Assembly (NCBI GenBank): GCA_029876055.1
Contig: CM056874.1
Span: 1,860,001-1,924,000, forward strand
DNA from: Madurella fahalii
Taxonomy: Eukaryota > Ascomycota > Sordariomycetes > Sordariales
Reading direction: 5' to 3'
DNA length: 64,000 bases
Shown here: positions 42,915 to 56,034 of the stretch, piece by piece
Layout of the letters: each line of letters opens with the position of its first letter
How positions within the stretch are numbered: position 1 is the stretch's first letter
Notes under the pieces: model-generated
Database searches by the model: none
The model's input: the letters and a program-made list of their open reading frames with translations, nothing else
What the model was told of the DNA's origin: nothing
Position numbers and translations under genes: made by a program

Positions 42915-45900
42915 ATGAGTACCTCCCGTGAGCTGGGAGTAGAGTCGAGTCCAGGGGAAAACACCCCCTAATCACCTACAAATCCTGTACGCCTTTATCG
43001 GTCGGAATCACTAGGATTTCGACCTCGTATATCTTTGTATACCCTTTCGGACTCCCGGGTTCCGCGTCAAGCTCCTCACTATAATAACCTATTGGAATCA
43101 ACCTGTCTTCGGATACAGTAACTAGAAGCGCTGAAATAACTGCGAGAATAAGAAGAGGGTTTGCTTCGGAAGCTAGGTATCTTACTAGGTAAATCCTTAC
43201 CGAAACGTAGGCGATATCGTTCTCCTTCAGTAGGTTCTAGTGACTATAATAAGGACCGAAAGGCAATTAAGGTGAAGTATCTGATTTAGTTCCCTAATAA
43301 CACTATCTATCGACGCCGTTTAGAATGGCTCTGTCAGATCGAAAATTGGGATTGCTGTGAGAAAAGGAGAGTGAAAGGATGATTCGCATTGAAGGAGCGG
43401 CGTCTGCGCAGCTATCGCTTCTAAGGAGGTGGTAGGTGACAGTGTTGAACTCTGAACGTTCCAAAACTTCCGGCGAAGCCGGTAATTTATAGGCCCCTGA
43501 CCCTGGCAGTGCCCCGCCTGCACCTGACACCCTCCTGCACCTGACAAGGTACTCCCCCTTGCTTGGGTTCCTCCTGGAACCCGTACAGAGCTCTCTTCGA
43601 CTGGCTAGCTGCGTAACAGGTGCTCCTTGACTGCGCGATCGTAGCTGCAACGAACTGATCTCTCGAAGGCTGAATCGAATTGGCTGACTGCAGCGAGCTG
43701 ACTGACTCTCCCTCGAAGGCCGAATCGAATTGACTGACTGCCATCCGCAACTGCGTAAAAGGTGCTTTTTGACTGCGTAACTGTAGCTGTAACGAACTGA
43801 CTGACTCTCGAAGGCTGAATTGCTGACTGTAGCGAGCTGACTGACTCTCCTTTAAAGACCGAATCGAACTGACTGACTGCCCTCTGCAACTGTGTAAAAG
43901 GTTTTTTTTGACTGCGTTACCGTAGCTGCAATGAATTCTCGAAGACTGAATCGAACCGACTGACTTTCTCGAAGACTGAATCGAATTAACTGACTTTCTC
44001 GAAGACTGAATCGAACTGACTGGCTTTCTCGAAGACTGAATCGAACCGACTGACTACCTCCCCTTCCCTAGGGTTCCTCCTGGAATCTGTACTCTGAATT
44101 GCTGGCTGGCGAAATCAGTTGCAGGCAGTGTTGTCTCAGAAGACCAACGCTCTTTTGCAGCGCCTACGCTCCTCTACAGCAGAGCTCCTAGTTGCCCTTG
44201 CTGCCCCTCCCGTACCGCAGACTGGCTAGGTATTGCTACCCCTTTATCTCGCACCTCCCGAGCTGCCTGACGGCGGTAAGCGCTAGACTCACGCTTACCC
44301 AATGGGCTCGTTAACCGATTGCTCCTTTATAACGCCTTCCGAGCGCTGCGCCTGATAAGCGCTAGAGCTACTCTAACGGCCCGGCAGAGGTCCCTTCTAG
44401 GCGAGCGCTTGCGCCTCCCTAGCTCCCGCGTACAGGCCTACTGAACAGAGATACTGCTTAAGAGTAGGCCTACTTACGCGTTATCGTACAAGATCAACGC
44501 TCTTTTGCAGCGCCTACGCTCCTCCATAGCAGAGCTCCCGGTTGCCCTCGCTACCCCCTATCTCGTATCCCCCAAGTTACCTGACGGCAGTAAGTACTGG
44601 GCTTACACTTACCCAATAGGCTCGTTAACTGATTGCTCCTTTATAACGCCTTCCGAGCGCTACGCCTAGTAAGTGCCAGAGCTACCTCAACGGCCTAGCA
44701 AAGGTCCCTTCCAGGCAAGTGCTTACGCCTCCCTGGCTCCCGCATACAGGCCCACCGAACAGAGATACTGCTTAAGAGCAGGCCTACTCACACGTTGTCT
44801 CTCAGGACCCAAACGCTCTTTTATAGCGCCTACGCTCCTCCACAGCAGAGCTCCCGGTTGCCCTCACTACCCCCTATCTCGTTCCTCCAGGGTTGCTTGA
44901 CGGCGGTAAGCGCTGGGCTCATACTTACCTAATAGACTTGTTGACCGATTGCTCTTTTTAACGCCTTTTAAGCACTGCACCTTTTAAACGCTAGAGCTAC
45001 CCCAACGGCCCAGCAGATCTTGCCTAATAGAGGGTCTCCCTCTATAGGACTTCTTACAGCTCTCAAGGATTTCTCGCAGCTTTCAAGCAGCGAACTCAAT
45101 CCTGCCTAGCAGAGGGGCTCCCTCCTATACAGGACTTCTTACAGCTCTCAAGCAGCAAAACCAATTACCTAGTAGAGGGGCTCCCTCCTACACAGGACTT
45201 CTCGCGGCTCTTAAGCAGCGATAACGTAGCTCCTAGACGTAAGCTAATTATAGGCAGTATACTGCCCTATTACAAGCACTTGGACAATCGAAACAGAAAG
45301 TAGTTAGGCCTGACTAAATAGTACGTTACTCGACGATTGAAGGAACTACTTCTTATATTACGTTATCTTTCTTCTCTTACATTTTTGCGTGGTCCTAGCG
45401 CGTACAGGGTAGCTGCGTAGCTTGGTAGCTGAACTTTGCGAATAACGTTATCTTGACACTCAGTAGGCTAGCCGAATCTTCGAAGTGGTTTGACTTCCTC
45501 GCTCGCTGCAACTGAGGTGCTTAAGAGAAGCGAAGATCGTGGTGCTAGAGGCAGTAGAAGCGAAGAACAGTTGCAGGGACTGTGCTATATAGTGTCTGCG
45601 ATAGCTTCTGAGCTAGGGAGTCGCTGTTCGTAAGCTGTACGCTCCTTCGGCGAATCTCCTAACGGTCCCCCGCCCTAAGGGTAGAGAGTTCAACGTATCA
45701 GATCGAAAATTGGGATTACTATGAGAAAAGGAGAGTAAAAGGATGATTCGCATTGAAGGAGCGGCGTCTACACAGCTATCGCTTCTAAGGAGGTGGTAGG
45801 TGACAGTGTTGAACTCTGAACGTTCCAAAACTTCCGGCGAAGCCGGTAATTTATAGGCCCCTGACCCTAGCAGTGCCCCGCCTGCACCTGACACCCTCCT

Positions 45901-46700
45901 GCACCTGACAGGCTCTAAGATCTATAGCGAGTATTTATAGGAGACCCGAAACGGTTCAAAACGGGTATAAACCGGATCCTTTTCGTTTTGGATTAAATAG
46001 AAGAACGTCCTTGCAATCGATAGTACAGTTATTATAACAATCTTCCGATAGATATATAATAAGAGGCCGAAAACGACTGGAAAACGTTTGAAGATTGGAT
46101 ACTGAACTGTATTCGAGATCTTGTAGATCAAGAATCTACTATTATAAAGTAGCTTAATGATACTAAATAACGAGAAAACCAATCTCCTTTGGACTTTTAT
46201 TAGTACTTGGAATCTCTTAAGGCCCAATTCCTGAAGTAGGATGAAAAGGCTTGTACTCTTACCTTTTATACGAAGCTTTCGTCTATAATTAGTAACTATA
46301 TCGACTTATATGTCTATAACAAGCTAGAGACTCGGGAAGAGATGGTTAAACTCGCTACTTAAATTTGGTATGGTTTCTAGTACTGAAAACCTCAAGAAGC
46401 CCCTAAGTATTTGTCCCGAAATCCTTTTTACTCTTCTCCTTTATCGCGTTCTTCCCTAATCTATAAATCGTTATTTTATCCTCGAAGAGTGTCATTATCC
46501 TGTTATTACTAACGAAATGTGTAGTCAACGACGTTATATACGAAACCTGATGACTACCCTATGTCAACCCTATCTTATTTCAATTAGCTGAACCCTATAG
46601 ACAGTTAGGGAAACCCTTTGACTTGTTTTGTTTGTGGCAGTAATACCTATTTTGCTAACGACTGCCTACAAAAAGGAGTATCAGTGAATAAAGCTACTAG
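42915..46700 (+). pseudogene. gag: Chromovirus-1 gag (copy C), interrupted by TRIM II
   Basis: The ATG at 42915 is intact; the frame reads MSTSRELGVESSPGENTP and then meets CAA-to-TAA stops. TRIM II (43332-45910) is inserted after GGCTC and the gene resumes at 45916. The zinc knuckle near 46632-46673 keeps all three Cys (CFVCGSNTYFANDC) with only the His changed to Tyr, so it is the best preserved of the three. Confidence 0.85.
43332..45910 (-). mobile_element. Non-coding LTR element TRIM II
   Basis: 2579 bp, the same length as TRIM I but in reverse orientation. LTRs are 43332-43546 and 45696-45910 (215 bp each) and the target duplication is GGCTC (43327-43331, 45911-45915). It carries three of the ~310-bp units. 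Transitions relative to TRIM I are scattered, indicating light RIP. It sits in gag of chromovirus copy C. Confidence 0.93.
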
Positions 46701-46727
46701 GTACCCTAGTCGCCGAGGTGGGGGATC

Positions 46728-49700
46728 GTGTCTAAATCGGTAGGGAAATGGCAGATACCGGCGGATATAAACCCCGATTATATCGGTGAAGACGATGTAC
46801 TAGGGGTTCCAGTTAAAGAACGAATATACATTTCTATAACCTTATTGAACTATACCTCTCAATCTATTATAGTCGATCTCGATATTAGAGTAGAGATTGA
46901 TGTTGTTAGTTTGGAGTTCGTGAAGTAGAGGAAATTTCGATAGATTAGGATGCAATTACCCCGTATTCGGTTTATAGACTATTATATCGTTGAAGTATTT
47001 GGTATTTATGAAGTTCCCTTGGAACTGATAGACTGCTAAGGAATTACTAAAAGAATATATATTTCTTATACTGCTATTAATTATCCCCTTGTTATAAACG
47101 ATTCCCCTATTCTTCTTGGGATACCAAATTTAATATCCTATAAGATCTTGTTATACCTAGAAGGGAATTTATAGTAGTTTATAACGGAATCAGAGTGTAT
47201 TTAGATTGAAAACCCGAAGAAATTCTTAAAAACATATCGAGGAGAAGCTTATATTTACTCCTTGATGTAGTACCTAGATATACCGGAGGCGCTTTTTCCG
47301 GAGGAGGAAGAGGAGAATACCCTTCGAAAACCTGAAGATATCCCTCCTGAAATCTCAGACTTTACAGATGTTATGAACTCTAGTAACATAGATATTCTGC
47401 CTTCTTTTAAAAGCACTGATTATGCTATTGATCTACTCCCTAATACTGTTCCTCCTGTTGGACCTCTTTATCTTCTGTTACGATATAAACTTTCGATTTT
47501 AGAGGAATATCTATATAAAAACCTAGTGAAAGGCTGTATTCGTCTATCCTAGAGTTCAGCTGTAAGTCCTGTCTTGTTTGTCCTAAAGAAAGATAGTACT
47601 CTATGCTTATGTGTAGATTACTATAGATTTAACCGGATAACAGTTAAGAATCGGTACCCTTTACCGTTGATCTCAGAACTCTTAGACCGAGTATCTGGAG
47701 CAAAGTATTTCACGAAGTTGGACCTGAAAGAGGTATACTACCGGATTCGCATCCGAGAAGGAGACGAATAGAAGACGGCTTTCCGTACCCAATACAGTCT
47801 GTTTGAGTATCTTATTATACCTTTTAGCCTGATAAATGCTTCTATAACCTTCTAAAGTTATATTCAAACTGCTTTAGGCAGGCTACTAGATAATTGTTGT
47901 ATATATTATTTGAATAACATTTTAATTTTCTCTCTAGACCGGGAAACCTATATAACTTACTTCCGACGAGTTCTAGAACGCCTAAGATAAACGTAGTTAT
48001 ACTATAAGCCCAGTAAGTATTTATTTTATTAGGATAAGGTGGAATTTCTAGGTTATATTTTAACTCCCGAAGGTGTCGGTATAGATTCGGTACGAATTTA
48101 GACTATCTAAGATTAGCCTGAACTACAGTCCTATCGAGATATCCAAGTTTTCTTAGGATTTTATAATTTTTACCGTCGATTTATTCGAGGTTATTCAGAG
48201 ATTATATTACCGTTAAGTAATTTACTAAAGGGGTTATAGAACGGACGAAAACTAGGAACCCTCTGGTTAGAGGCCGAAGAGCGTACGGTATTTATATAGC
48301 TTAAGAGAGTATTTTAAGATGTACTAGTTTTATATTATTTCGACTCCGAACTCCCTATTATTATTGAGATAGATGCCTCTGACTTTATAATGGGAGCTGT
48401 CCTATTGTAGGTCCCGAAAGGGGGCCGAAAACTCCTATTGCATTCTGGTCGGCGAAGTTTTCTGGACCGACCTAGGACTATGGAACTCCTGATAAGGAGA
48501 TGATAGCTATTGTAGAAGCCTTTAAGTATTAGCGACACTACGTTAAAGGGAGTTGCTATAAAGTTACTATATTTTCAGATTATAATAACCTATAAAGGTT
48601 TATAAAGCAAAACCGATTGAACGGCTGACAGGCTAGATGGTATATATATCTGGTAGGATTTGATTTCACTATTAAGTATTAGCCTAGGAAGTGAAATCCG
48701 GCCGATAGCCCTTCGAGAAGACCAGATTACGAGGATAAAGAATGTCCTAATAGACTCGAGTAGATACCTACTTTTAAGAGTAAAATTGCTCGGGTAAACT
48801 GGATCAGAAAGCTGATTACAGAAAGAAACAAGATTGCCTATTATGTAGAAGAGAGTAAATTAGCTTGTATAAGAAACCCTAGTAAATTAGCTAGTACCCG
48901 GGTCGGAAAGACAACTGTAGAAGGGGTTAAGAGAGCCTACTATATACCAGAGAATAGCGAAGATACTAGTATATAGGACCCTAGTAAACTAGCTAGTTGG
49001 AAACCCGAAATAATAGGTTGTCCCTTAGAAGTTACTATAGGATCGCTAAGTATTTACCTGCTAGGACCTCAGGATTACTAAGAAGCCGATTGGCTTAGAC
49101 GGGAATAGATTGTTACTCGTTAATATATAAGAGAGTACGCTCGACTAGAAGCGGTTTATACTACGGAACCGTCGAAATCTATAAGAGAATTGATCCTAGA
49201 GCTATAAGCTACAGATCCGGTGACTCTGAAAATCAAGGAAAGGCTGGTAAGTCCAGCCCGAAACTAGAGAGTTTTGCCCGAATAGGCACTTAGATGCGAG
49301 CAAGAATTACTATATTATGAACGATTGTTCGTCCTAGTAGAGCAAGCTGTTAAGTAGGAGTTACTCCAGCTTTTTCATAACGATCTGTTGGTAGGTCATT
49401 TGAGTATCGAAAAGACTTTCGAACTGTTATAAAGAAAATACTTCTAGTATAGTATAACCAAAGATGTTAAAGACTACTATAGAACCTGCTATACCTACTA
49501 AGTCAATAAGATAAGATAGTATAAACTATATAGATCGCTCGAATCGTTGCTGATTCCTATATAACCTTAGAGCGAAATTACTATAGACTTTATTATAGGT
49601 TTTCCTATAGTAAAGAGTCCCGATAGCTCCGAGAAGGACGTAATTCTAGTGGTTGTCGATTGGTATACGAAGATAAACCGATTCTTCCTAGTATCTACTA

Positions 49701-50690
49701 CTATTACTAGCTAAGAATTGGTAGAGCTTGTTTATAAAGAGATTGAACTTAAGTATAGCCCTATTAATAGTTACGTCAGTAATTGAGGTTCTGTTTTTAT
49801 ATTACAGTTTTAGAGCGATTTATATTACCTATAAAAGGTATATAAACGGCTTTCGACCACTTTTTACCCGCAAACCGACAGGCAAACGGAGCAAGCAAAT
49901 CAAACACTCATTCAATACCTCCGTTACTTCGTATACCAAAACCAAATTACCTAGGTAAATCTCCTCCCAGAAGCAGAATTTATTGTCAACAGTACTATCA
50001 ATTCTACAATCAAGATAAGTCCCTTTGAAGTACTAATAGGTTATTAACCTCCGATTTCCCGCTATATCGAGGGCAATATATAAGAGAGGAGGATACCCAG
50101 CGTAATTAAAAGAATTGAAAAACTTACTGAGCTGAGAAAACAGTTAGAACAAAATTAGGCTGAAGCTATAGCAGTCTAGAAACGATATTACAACGAGAAG
50201 CATATAAAAAAGGAATTTAAGAATAGAAGTTTAGTATTGTTATTAACCTGGAATTTAAGATTTAAGTTATTAAGGAAATTAGTACCTAAGTTCATTAGTC
50301 TATTTCGTATTCTAAACCGAGTCGGATTATTAGCTTATCGTCTAGTACTCCCGGACAAGTATAATCGTTTATATAATATATTTCCTATATTAATGTTGGA
50401 ACCGTGGTATAGCCGAAAAGGAGACGATTTGTCTGTAATACCGATGCCAGACCTTGAGGATAACGGAGAGTAAGAAGTTAAAGAGATTCGAGATAAGAGA
50501 AAATTCTAGGGTAAAACCTTCTTTTTAGTTAAGTAGGTAGGCTAGCCCTCGGAGTATAATTAGTAGGTACTAGAGGATGATATAACAAATGTACCTAAAC
50601 TGGTATTACAATTCCGAAAAGTATATAAAAACCAACGAAAGTACAGGCGATAAGATATTAATTAATATCTACCTATATAAAGCTATATCC
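46728..50690 (+). pseudogene. pol: Chromovirus-1 pol (copy C), decayed
   Basis: The protease region (46728-46928 open; DTG reads DIR) leads to the linker, RT (47574-47771 open: FVLKKDSTLCLCVDY, YPLPLISELL, FTKLDLKEVYYRIRI; catalytic box YLNN at 47907-47918), RNase H (about 48355-48600), integrase zinc and core regions (49390-50130; the HHCC region keeps VGHLSIEKTFELL) and a C-terminal segment (50237-50473 open) before a chromodomain at about 50515-50640. TGG/CAG/CAA stops punctuate it. Confidence 0.9.
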
Positions 50691-50789
50691 CGGGGTATAC
50701 TAGACACTAACCCTAACCGAAATACCCTAGAAAAACCCCCTGAAAACAATATAAACCTCAGAAAATTGAGGTCGGTACTAGCTCTAAGT

Positions 50790-51792
50790 CAGGAGCTACC
50801 TCTACTTAAACCTGCTAGGCCTCTGTATCCTCTATATTAACAGCGATCTCCTCCTTAACCTTCTTGAGGAAATAGTATTTAGCGCCCGACTAACCTATAA
50901 AACCAATATCGCTAAGCGATAGACGAGCGATAGACTTTACCTCCTAGGCATATATCTTAGACTTATACTGCGAAAAGTTAGTAATAACTTAGTAGAAATA
51001 TAGTAATTGAGACTGATATCGGTATTATAGCTACGGTTCCGGCTAGAACAGGACGACTGCTATAGGCGGAGTTAGCTGTATAGTATGACTATAGAGTAAT
51101 ATACTATATAAGCTTGCTATCGAGATATCAGCGATTTGTATACGAAAACAAGTAAAATAAATACATTTATAGAAGACGGCTTAGTAGCGCCGGAAATACC
51201 GAATTAGCGGCGATAAGCGGTTTCGGTAGTATCGAACGCCCCGACTAGGTCTTTAGCGGTAGTAGCGATCTTCTTGCGGCTACGGCGTAAGAGAGTAGAG
51301 ATAAGAGGGCGATTGCCCTTCTCGTCGAGTTTGCTTTCGGCGTCCTCTATACGATAGTCGACGACAGTGCAAGCTGCGTTAATAAGAATTATAAGGTCGA
51401 CGGAGTTGCCAACTATTCTAGCTACGGCTTATAATCGTCAGCAAATCGCCTGTCAATCCTCTGTAAATCGAATATAAGCTTACCGGAGTATATAACTCTT
51501 TTTTTATATTGCAATACAAGTAATATAACGATATAGACTACTCGAACGAGCAGATAATAGAGAGAACCTCGCCGGAGCGAGGGTTGGCGTTCTTGAGTGC
51601 CGAGTGAATGTATTTTATATACGGCGTGATCTCGGCAGCGGAGGCGGCGAAAGTGTCTATTGCGACGGAAAAGTGGCTGAAGCGATAACGAGAAGAGAGA
51701 GAGAAAGAGAGGAAGAGAGAGAGAGAGGGAGAGAGAGGTGAGGACGGGTAGCGAGCTATGTGTAGGAATAGAGTGAAAAGCGAGTGAAACAA
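50790..51792 (-). pseudogene. Antisense, spliced reading frame (copy C)
   Basis: Same minus-strand frame as in copy B. The N-terminal block 51792-51538 is open: hydrophobic, then Ser/Leu-rich over the GA tract, then FSHFSVAIDTFAASAAEITP and SALKNANPRSGEVLSI. It ends at TAG where copy B has CAG. The intron at about 51483-51429 has GTAAGC, TTGCTGAC and an acceptor AG mutated to AA. Exon 2 continues to about 51170, and the KVKEEIAVN-type block lies near 50870-50840. Unknown function. Confidence 0.5.
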
Positions 51793-52338
51793 CGTATAGA
51801 AGATAGCCTGAAGAAGAAAAGTTTTGGAAAAGGTAGGAGAGGAGAGGGGTATTTATACCCGAGGAGAAACGGCCAATGCACGTCTGTAAATTTGCAACTG
51901 TGTATAAGCCTTGTGATTGAGCAGTCGTATAATCTTTATGTGTTTTGAAGTTGCGAGGACAATGCGTGAGTTCGGATGGAAATCCGGACGATTCGGCCGT
52001 GATTCGGATCTCAGGCCCGAACCGGGAAAGTGGGACCTCGGAGCCGCGAACCCCACTACGGCCCGATAACCGGCCGAACTTTTCCCGAAAACCTCCCGAC
52101 TATAAGACGACTTACTCCTCACCCCAAACCATCGTTTCTCCTTTCCTACTATATAGCTCGTTGGAGCGGATGGACTGTGAGGTCTACCGGTTCAACACTT
52201 ATCTATTTGCGTGGCTATGAACAGCACTCGACGTACACCTGATATCCACCCGATGTCATCCCAAGTCTTACCCCTAAGTTCAGACGATCCTTAGCAGTAA
52301 GGAACCTGAGGATAGGTTCCACAGAGGGGAGGATAATT

Positions 52339-52596
52339 TGTAACGAGAGTCTCCAGACGAAGGTCAGGAGGACCCGCCGAATGATGCTGGATGATGTTAC
52401 GATATAGGATAGATAAGAACCCCGTGAGGGAACTCTCTCACGCGGGGCACTTCTGATCCGCAAGGATCAGTCTCTGTGTAGTCAATGACAATAGGAGGCT
52501 GTTCGTGAAGCTATCACCCACTGATCGAACCCTTTTCGGTACTGAGACATTGTAGTCCATCTCCCTCAACGTGTTCCCAGAACAACCCCCTTTACA
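52339..52596 (+). repeat. Chromovirus-1 3' LTR (copy C), divergent
   Basis: 258 bp. 52479-52560 differs from other LTRs by insertions and transversions (AGTCAATGACAATAGGAGG, GTTCGTGAAGCTATCACCCA), not only transitions. Confidence 0.9.
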
Positions 52597-53040
52597 TCTA
52601 TATAGAGAGAGAGGGAGACTTCAGCTAACCTTATGACCAATATCTATCTTACCCTATATATATATATACTCCAAGATCGGCCTTTTCAAGGTGGTTCTAT
52701 TGATAGAGGATTAATTATAGTACTATCAATTCTGATAAATTTACCTAGGGGTATTCTATCTAGATATTGAGGTGTGACATGGGAGAATCACCCCCTCTAC
52801 TCTACATTTCTATAAAGGTCAAGTGAAAACTTAGATATCTATATATCATTAGATAGAGCTTTTAAAAGCAAACTTCAGTATATATTTTACATAGTATCTA
52901 GTTTTTTTGTAGACCTAGAATTGATGATTGAAAATGTTGACTTTTTTTTTTTTATGGAGCTCTGTAACATGAGCCTTGAAAATGTTCGCAACGGCCACAG
53001 ACTTTATTCTGAAGGCATTTTCTAGGACCCACTATACAAC
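52597..53040. other. AT-rich intergenic, nothing recognised
   Basis: No frame, LTR or TIR identified; a short T-run at 52943-52955. Confidence 0.4.
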
Positions 53041-53598
53041 GCTCAGACCACAACAACCTCCCCCGCCCGTTCGCCCTAAATATCCAGGCCAGAGGAATAA
53101 AGCTGTATGCCAGAGACTAACTTTGATATACCTTTTTTTAACCCTCCAACGTTTGCTTAGTACTATATCTACCTCTTCAAACTCCTATATACGAGCCTTT
53201 ATCAACACCATCTCGTATATAACCTTTATCGAACCCTTTATAATTTAGTTAAAGGCTCCAAGAATTAGTATTAGAAGAGTTACCTTAATATCTAGTAATA
53301 TAATTTTAATATATATTACTTAAAAGGAGGCCTCAGTTGTATTCTGTAGTATTTTAAAGACCTAACTGTTATACGATATCTCGGGAGCAATAGAGAGTAG
53401 TAGTATATAAAGCTTAATATCTAACTAGGAAATTACCTTTCTAGGTTAAATGAGATAATTCTTACCTCTTAGAAACCTCTTTATATATTATCAGGTGAAA
53501 ACGTTATATTAAATGTATTATAAAAGGCAAGAAAGAAGTCTAGCTTTGTAATATAGTAGATATAGCTGTATATAAGTTTTTTTGATTTCCTTGTTATA
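53041..53598 (-). mobile_element. C-terminal remnant of a pogo-like transposase
   Basis: Minus-strand pieces: a basic/coiled segment at 53250-53130 corresponding to the LSKRWRVKK-type end of family B, and YSYIYYITKLDFFLAFYNTF (about 53585-53520), matching YITYITKLEFLCAFREAFF of the copy at 7632. It is cut by the LTR at 53599. Heavily RIP-mutated. Confidence 0.65.
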
Positions 53599-53857
53599 TG
53601 TAATGGTCTCAGAAGTGTATTGTAACTATCTAGTGACAACTTTATGAGTATACTGAACTTGAGAAGAGAAAGGAAAGACAAAAGATTCTTTGGACCCTCT
53701 GAGCTTCTTTATCCTTGTATATGGTAGCTTAGACATCTTGCTAGAATCTTCAGTAGTCGAAATTTAGGAATACTTTCATCTAGGAGATTTAGTAGCCCAT
53801 GCTTATTAGAGTTTGGCTAAGGGTTGCCAAGGTCTACACTAAGCTTAGCCGGTTATA
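53599..53857 (-). repeat. Chromovirus family 2, 3' LTR
   Basis: 259 bp (plus strand TGTAATGGTCTC to GCCGGTTATA), followed on its right by a polypurine tract read on the minus strand (GGAGGGGGATAA at 53858-53869). Confidence 0.8.
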
Positions 53858-53869
53858 TTATCCCCCTCC

Positions 53870-54832
53870 AAGGCTGGGCGTATAGTGTAATATTCTCTCT
53901 CTAATCGGATGGTAGTAATAAAGCTGTATTTAGCTTCGAAGCAGTCCAGGGCCTCAGTCTCTAAGAAGCTACTGAGCGGCTCCTACGTTAGTTGGGCATA
54001 TCTGGTCCATTTAACCAGTACCTTATATCCCCTACCAGCTTTCTTTACTACCAGGATTTCTTCTATATACCACTCCTTTTCGCCTATATCTTCTATGACA
54101 ATAGCAGCTAGTTGTATATCGTCTTACTCTGTTATAACAGCAGTAAGTCCTCTACAGCTCTTTTTAGCAGAGAGATATAGAAGATTAGGTAGATTTCAGA
54201 AGGCATATTTAGTCTGTTTACGTATAAGCTGACAATTTCAATCACTTCGTACTTAGCATTTATCCAGTTTCGTTTTTTCCAAGGCTAGTCAGTCTATATA
54301 TTCTTCAATTATAGCTATATCTTATCTTCTTTTAGGAACTGTTCTACTGTTTAACGATCTTTATTAGCGTAGTATTCCTGTTATTCTTATATAGTGGCTA
54401 TTACAGCTTATACAGATTCTGTAGCTTATAGAAGTTGTGCTACAAATGCTTTTCCTCTCGCTAGTAGTGACTATTCCTCTATCAAGAGAGGACCTTCTTC
54501 GTTCTTACCTATAGACGTGTCTAGAGGTAGATATAGTATCTATATATAGCAAAAAAGGAGCTTATCTCGATAGATATATTGTCTCGATTGTTAATCTCTA
54601 GTATCGCAGTGGGAGTCAATTCGGCCTAGTTCTCCTGCTAGTACGTCGTAAAGCATTGGAGGAAGTATTTGACTACCTAGTTCATCATCTCGGTAACGCC
54701 ATCGGTTTCTAGGTAGTACACAGTAGAGAACCTCCTCGTAATGCCTAATAGCTTATAAACTCCTTCCTATATCAAGCTAATAAACTACAGGCTCCTATTA
54801 AATACAATTGTATATAGTAACCTATAATAATA
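53870..54832 (-). pseudogene. pol: Chromovirus family 2 pol C-terminus: integrase end and chromodomain
   Basis: Minus-strand decayed pol. From the right: the integrase core end (LLGITRRFST..ETDGVTEMMN near 54770-54690), linker helices (ESQEYYANKDR-type near 54380), and a C-terminal chromodomain (EWYIEEILVVKKAGRGYKVL, then VKWTRYAQLT.EPLSSFLETEALDCF) at 54080-53940. The chromodomain is of the kind in Tf1/Pyret-related chromoviruses and differs from family 1. The left end joins the LTR; the right end is cut by the family-3 element at 54833. Confidence 0.85.
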
Positions 54833-55079
54833 GTATAAGGAGTTGTTCACAGGTACGTCGAGAGAGTTAGGACACGATGTATCAGTACCGATAAGTTACC
54901 GATTATAGGTAGAAGTTTTTACGAACAGTCTCCTTCTATTAATAGAGACTGATCCTTGTGGATTAAAAGTTCCCTTATATGTATAGCTGCTACACAGAGT
55001 TCTTATCTACTAGGTAACATAATATTATTATAGGGCATTCATCCAGTTATCCTAATTCTATCAAGAGGCTCCCATTACA
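54833..55079 (-). repeat. Chromovirus family 3, 3' LTR
   Basis: About 247 bp, alignable to the family-1 LTR (AGAGACTGATCCTTGTGGAT, then GTTCTTATCTA) but heavily substituted. A purine tract GAAGGGAGAGGATAAT (minus strand) follows at 55080. Confidence 0.75.
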
Positions 55080-55291
55080 ATTATCCTCTCCCTTCAAATA
55101 GCCTGTCTACAGGCTTATTACAGACATATTATTAAGAGGTTCCGTGTCATTAGGGTAGTATCGTGTTTACATTAGAATCGTGGTATATATATATAGGTTT
55201 TGCAGTCGCGTTGCTATAACGAGGTAGTTAGGTACGTATATAGTCTCAACACCAAACCAAAATATTACAATGCCTTTATCAACAGGTTATC

Positions 55292-56034
55292 TGTTAATAT
55301 ATAAGCTTAGAAAATATAAAAAAAGCTATATATAACTCTAAGCTATAACTTTAACCCTAAGCTAATATCCTTTTAGCAATATAAGTGAGTCTATATATAT
55401 TGTAATTGATTTAATTAACTTTGAAACAGGATCAAGAGATTGAAATCTAGGTCCACAGAACTAAACTGTATAAAACCTGGCTCTATAGAACCGGATCCAA
55501 GGCACCTATACTATATTGGGTCAGACACTGATCCGGATCGCTGTAATCTGTTACGAACCATAGTGATCAATATCTGTGCCCATACGACAGTTTCGTATCT
55601 CTGTACCTAGAACCTAAGCCTGAAATTATAGATCTGGATCACTGTGATCTGATACAATCAAACGTGATCCATATGCCCAGATCCATATCTGTGGATCTGG
55701 ATCCCAGTAGTTCAATGCAAGGAAATAAGGATAAGAGGAAATTTCGCCCTCATCTCCAAATCCTATATAGTTAAAGCATGGAGTGACGTCTAGCACGTAC
55801 ATACACACAATAAAAACGTACGATCAATTGCAATTACTTTGAAAAAACGCTTCCCACTTGAGACTTGAACCCTGAACCTCATCTTTGTCATTCTTCCTAC
55901 CTACCACTATACTTACCGACTGTGTTCTCTATTGCAAAAGTCTCCCGTTCTCACAGGTTAAGTAGTTCTATCCCAACCTTCTGCTTCTCACTTTACCCTG
56001 TGCTAGGTAAAAAGGAGGTCTTTGCCTCTTGACA
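55292..56034 (-). mobile_element. Solo LTR, family R (intact copy)
   Basis: 743 bp, plus strand TGTTAATATATAAGC to CTCTTGACA, with a perfect target duplication TTATC (55287-55291, 56035-56039). It is the reverse complement of 9687-10134 plus 17521-17844. Contains the tRNA-like segment at 55945-55858 (minus) and GATCAC-type palindromes (55630-55700). Confidence 0.92.
55858..55945 (-). other. tRNA-like segment within LTR-R (second copy)
   Basis: Minus strand: GTCGGTAAGTATAGTGGTAG (A-box-like) and GGGTTCAAGTCTC (B-box-like), with spacing as in 9791-9867. Confidence 0.4.

Larger units (their letters stand above)
42620..52596 (+). mobile_element. Chromovirus family 1, copy C (with nested TRIM II)
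   Basis: Plus-strand full-length copy: 5' LTR 42620-42870, gag, pol, downstream antisense-frame region, polypurine tract AGAGGGGAGGA, 3' LTR 52339-52596. Without the 2584 bp of TRIM II plus its duplication it is about 7.39 kb, matching copy B. No target duplication (AGTGT versus TCTAT), and the 3' LTR has non-RIP differences from the 5' LTR. Confidence 0.94.
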
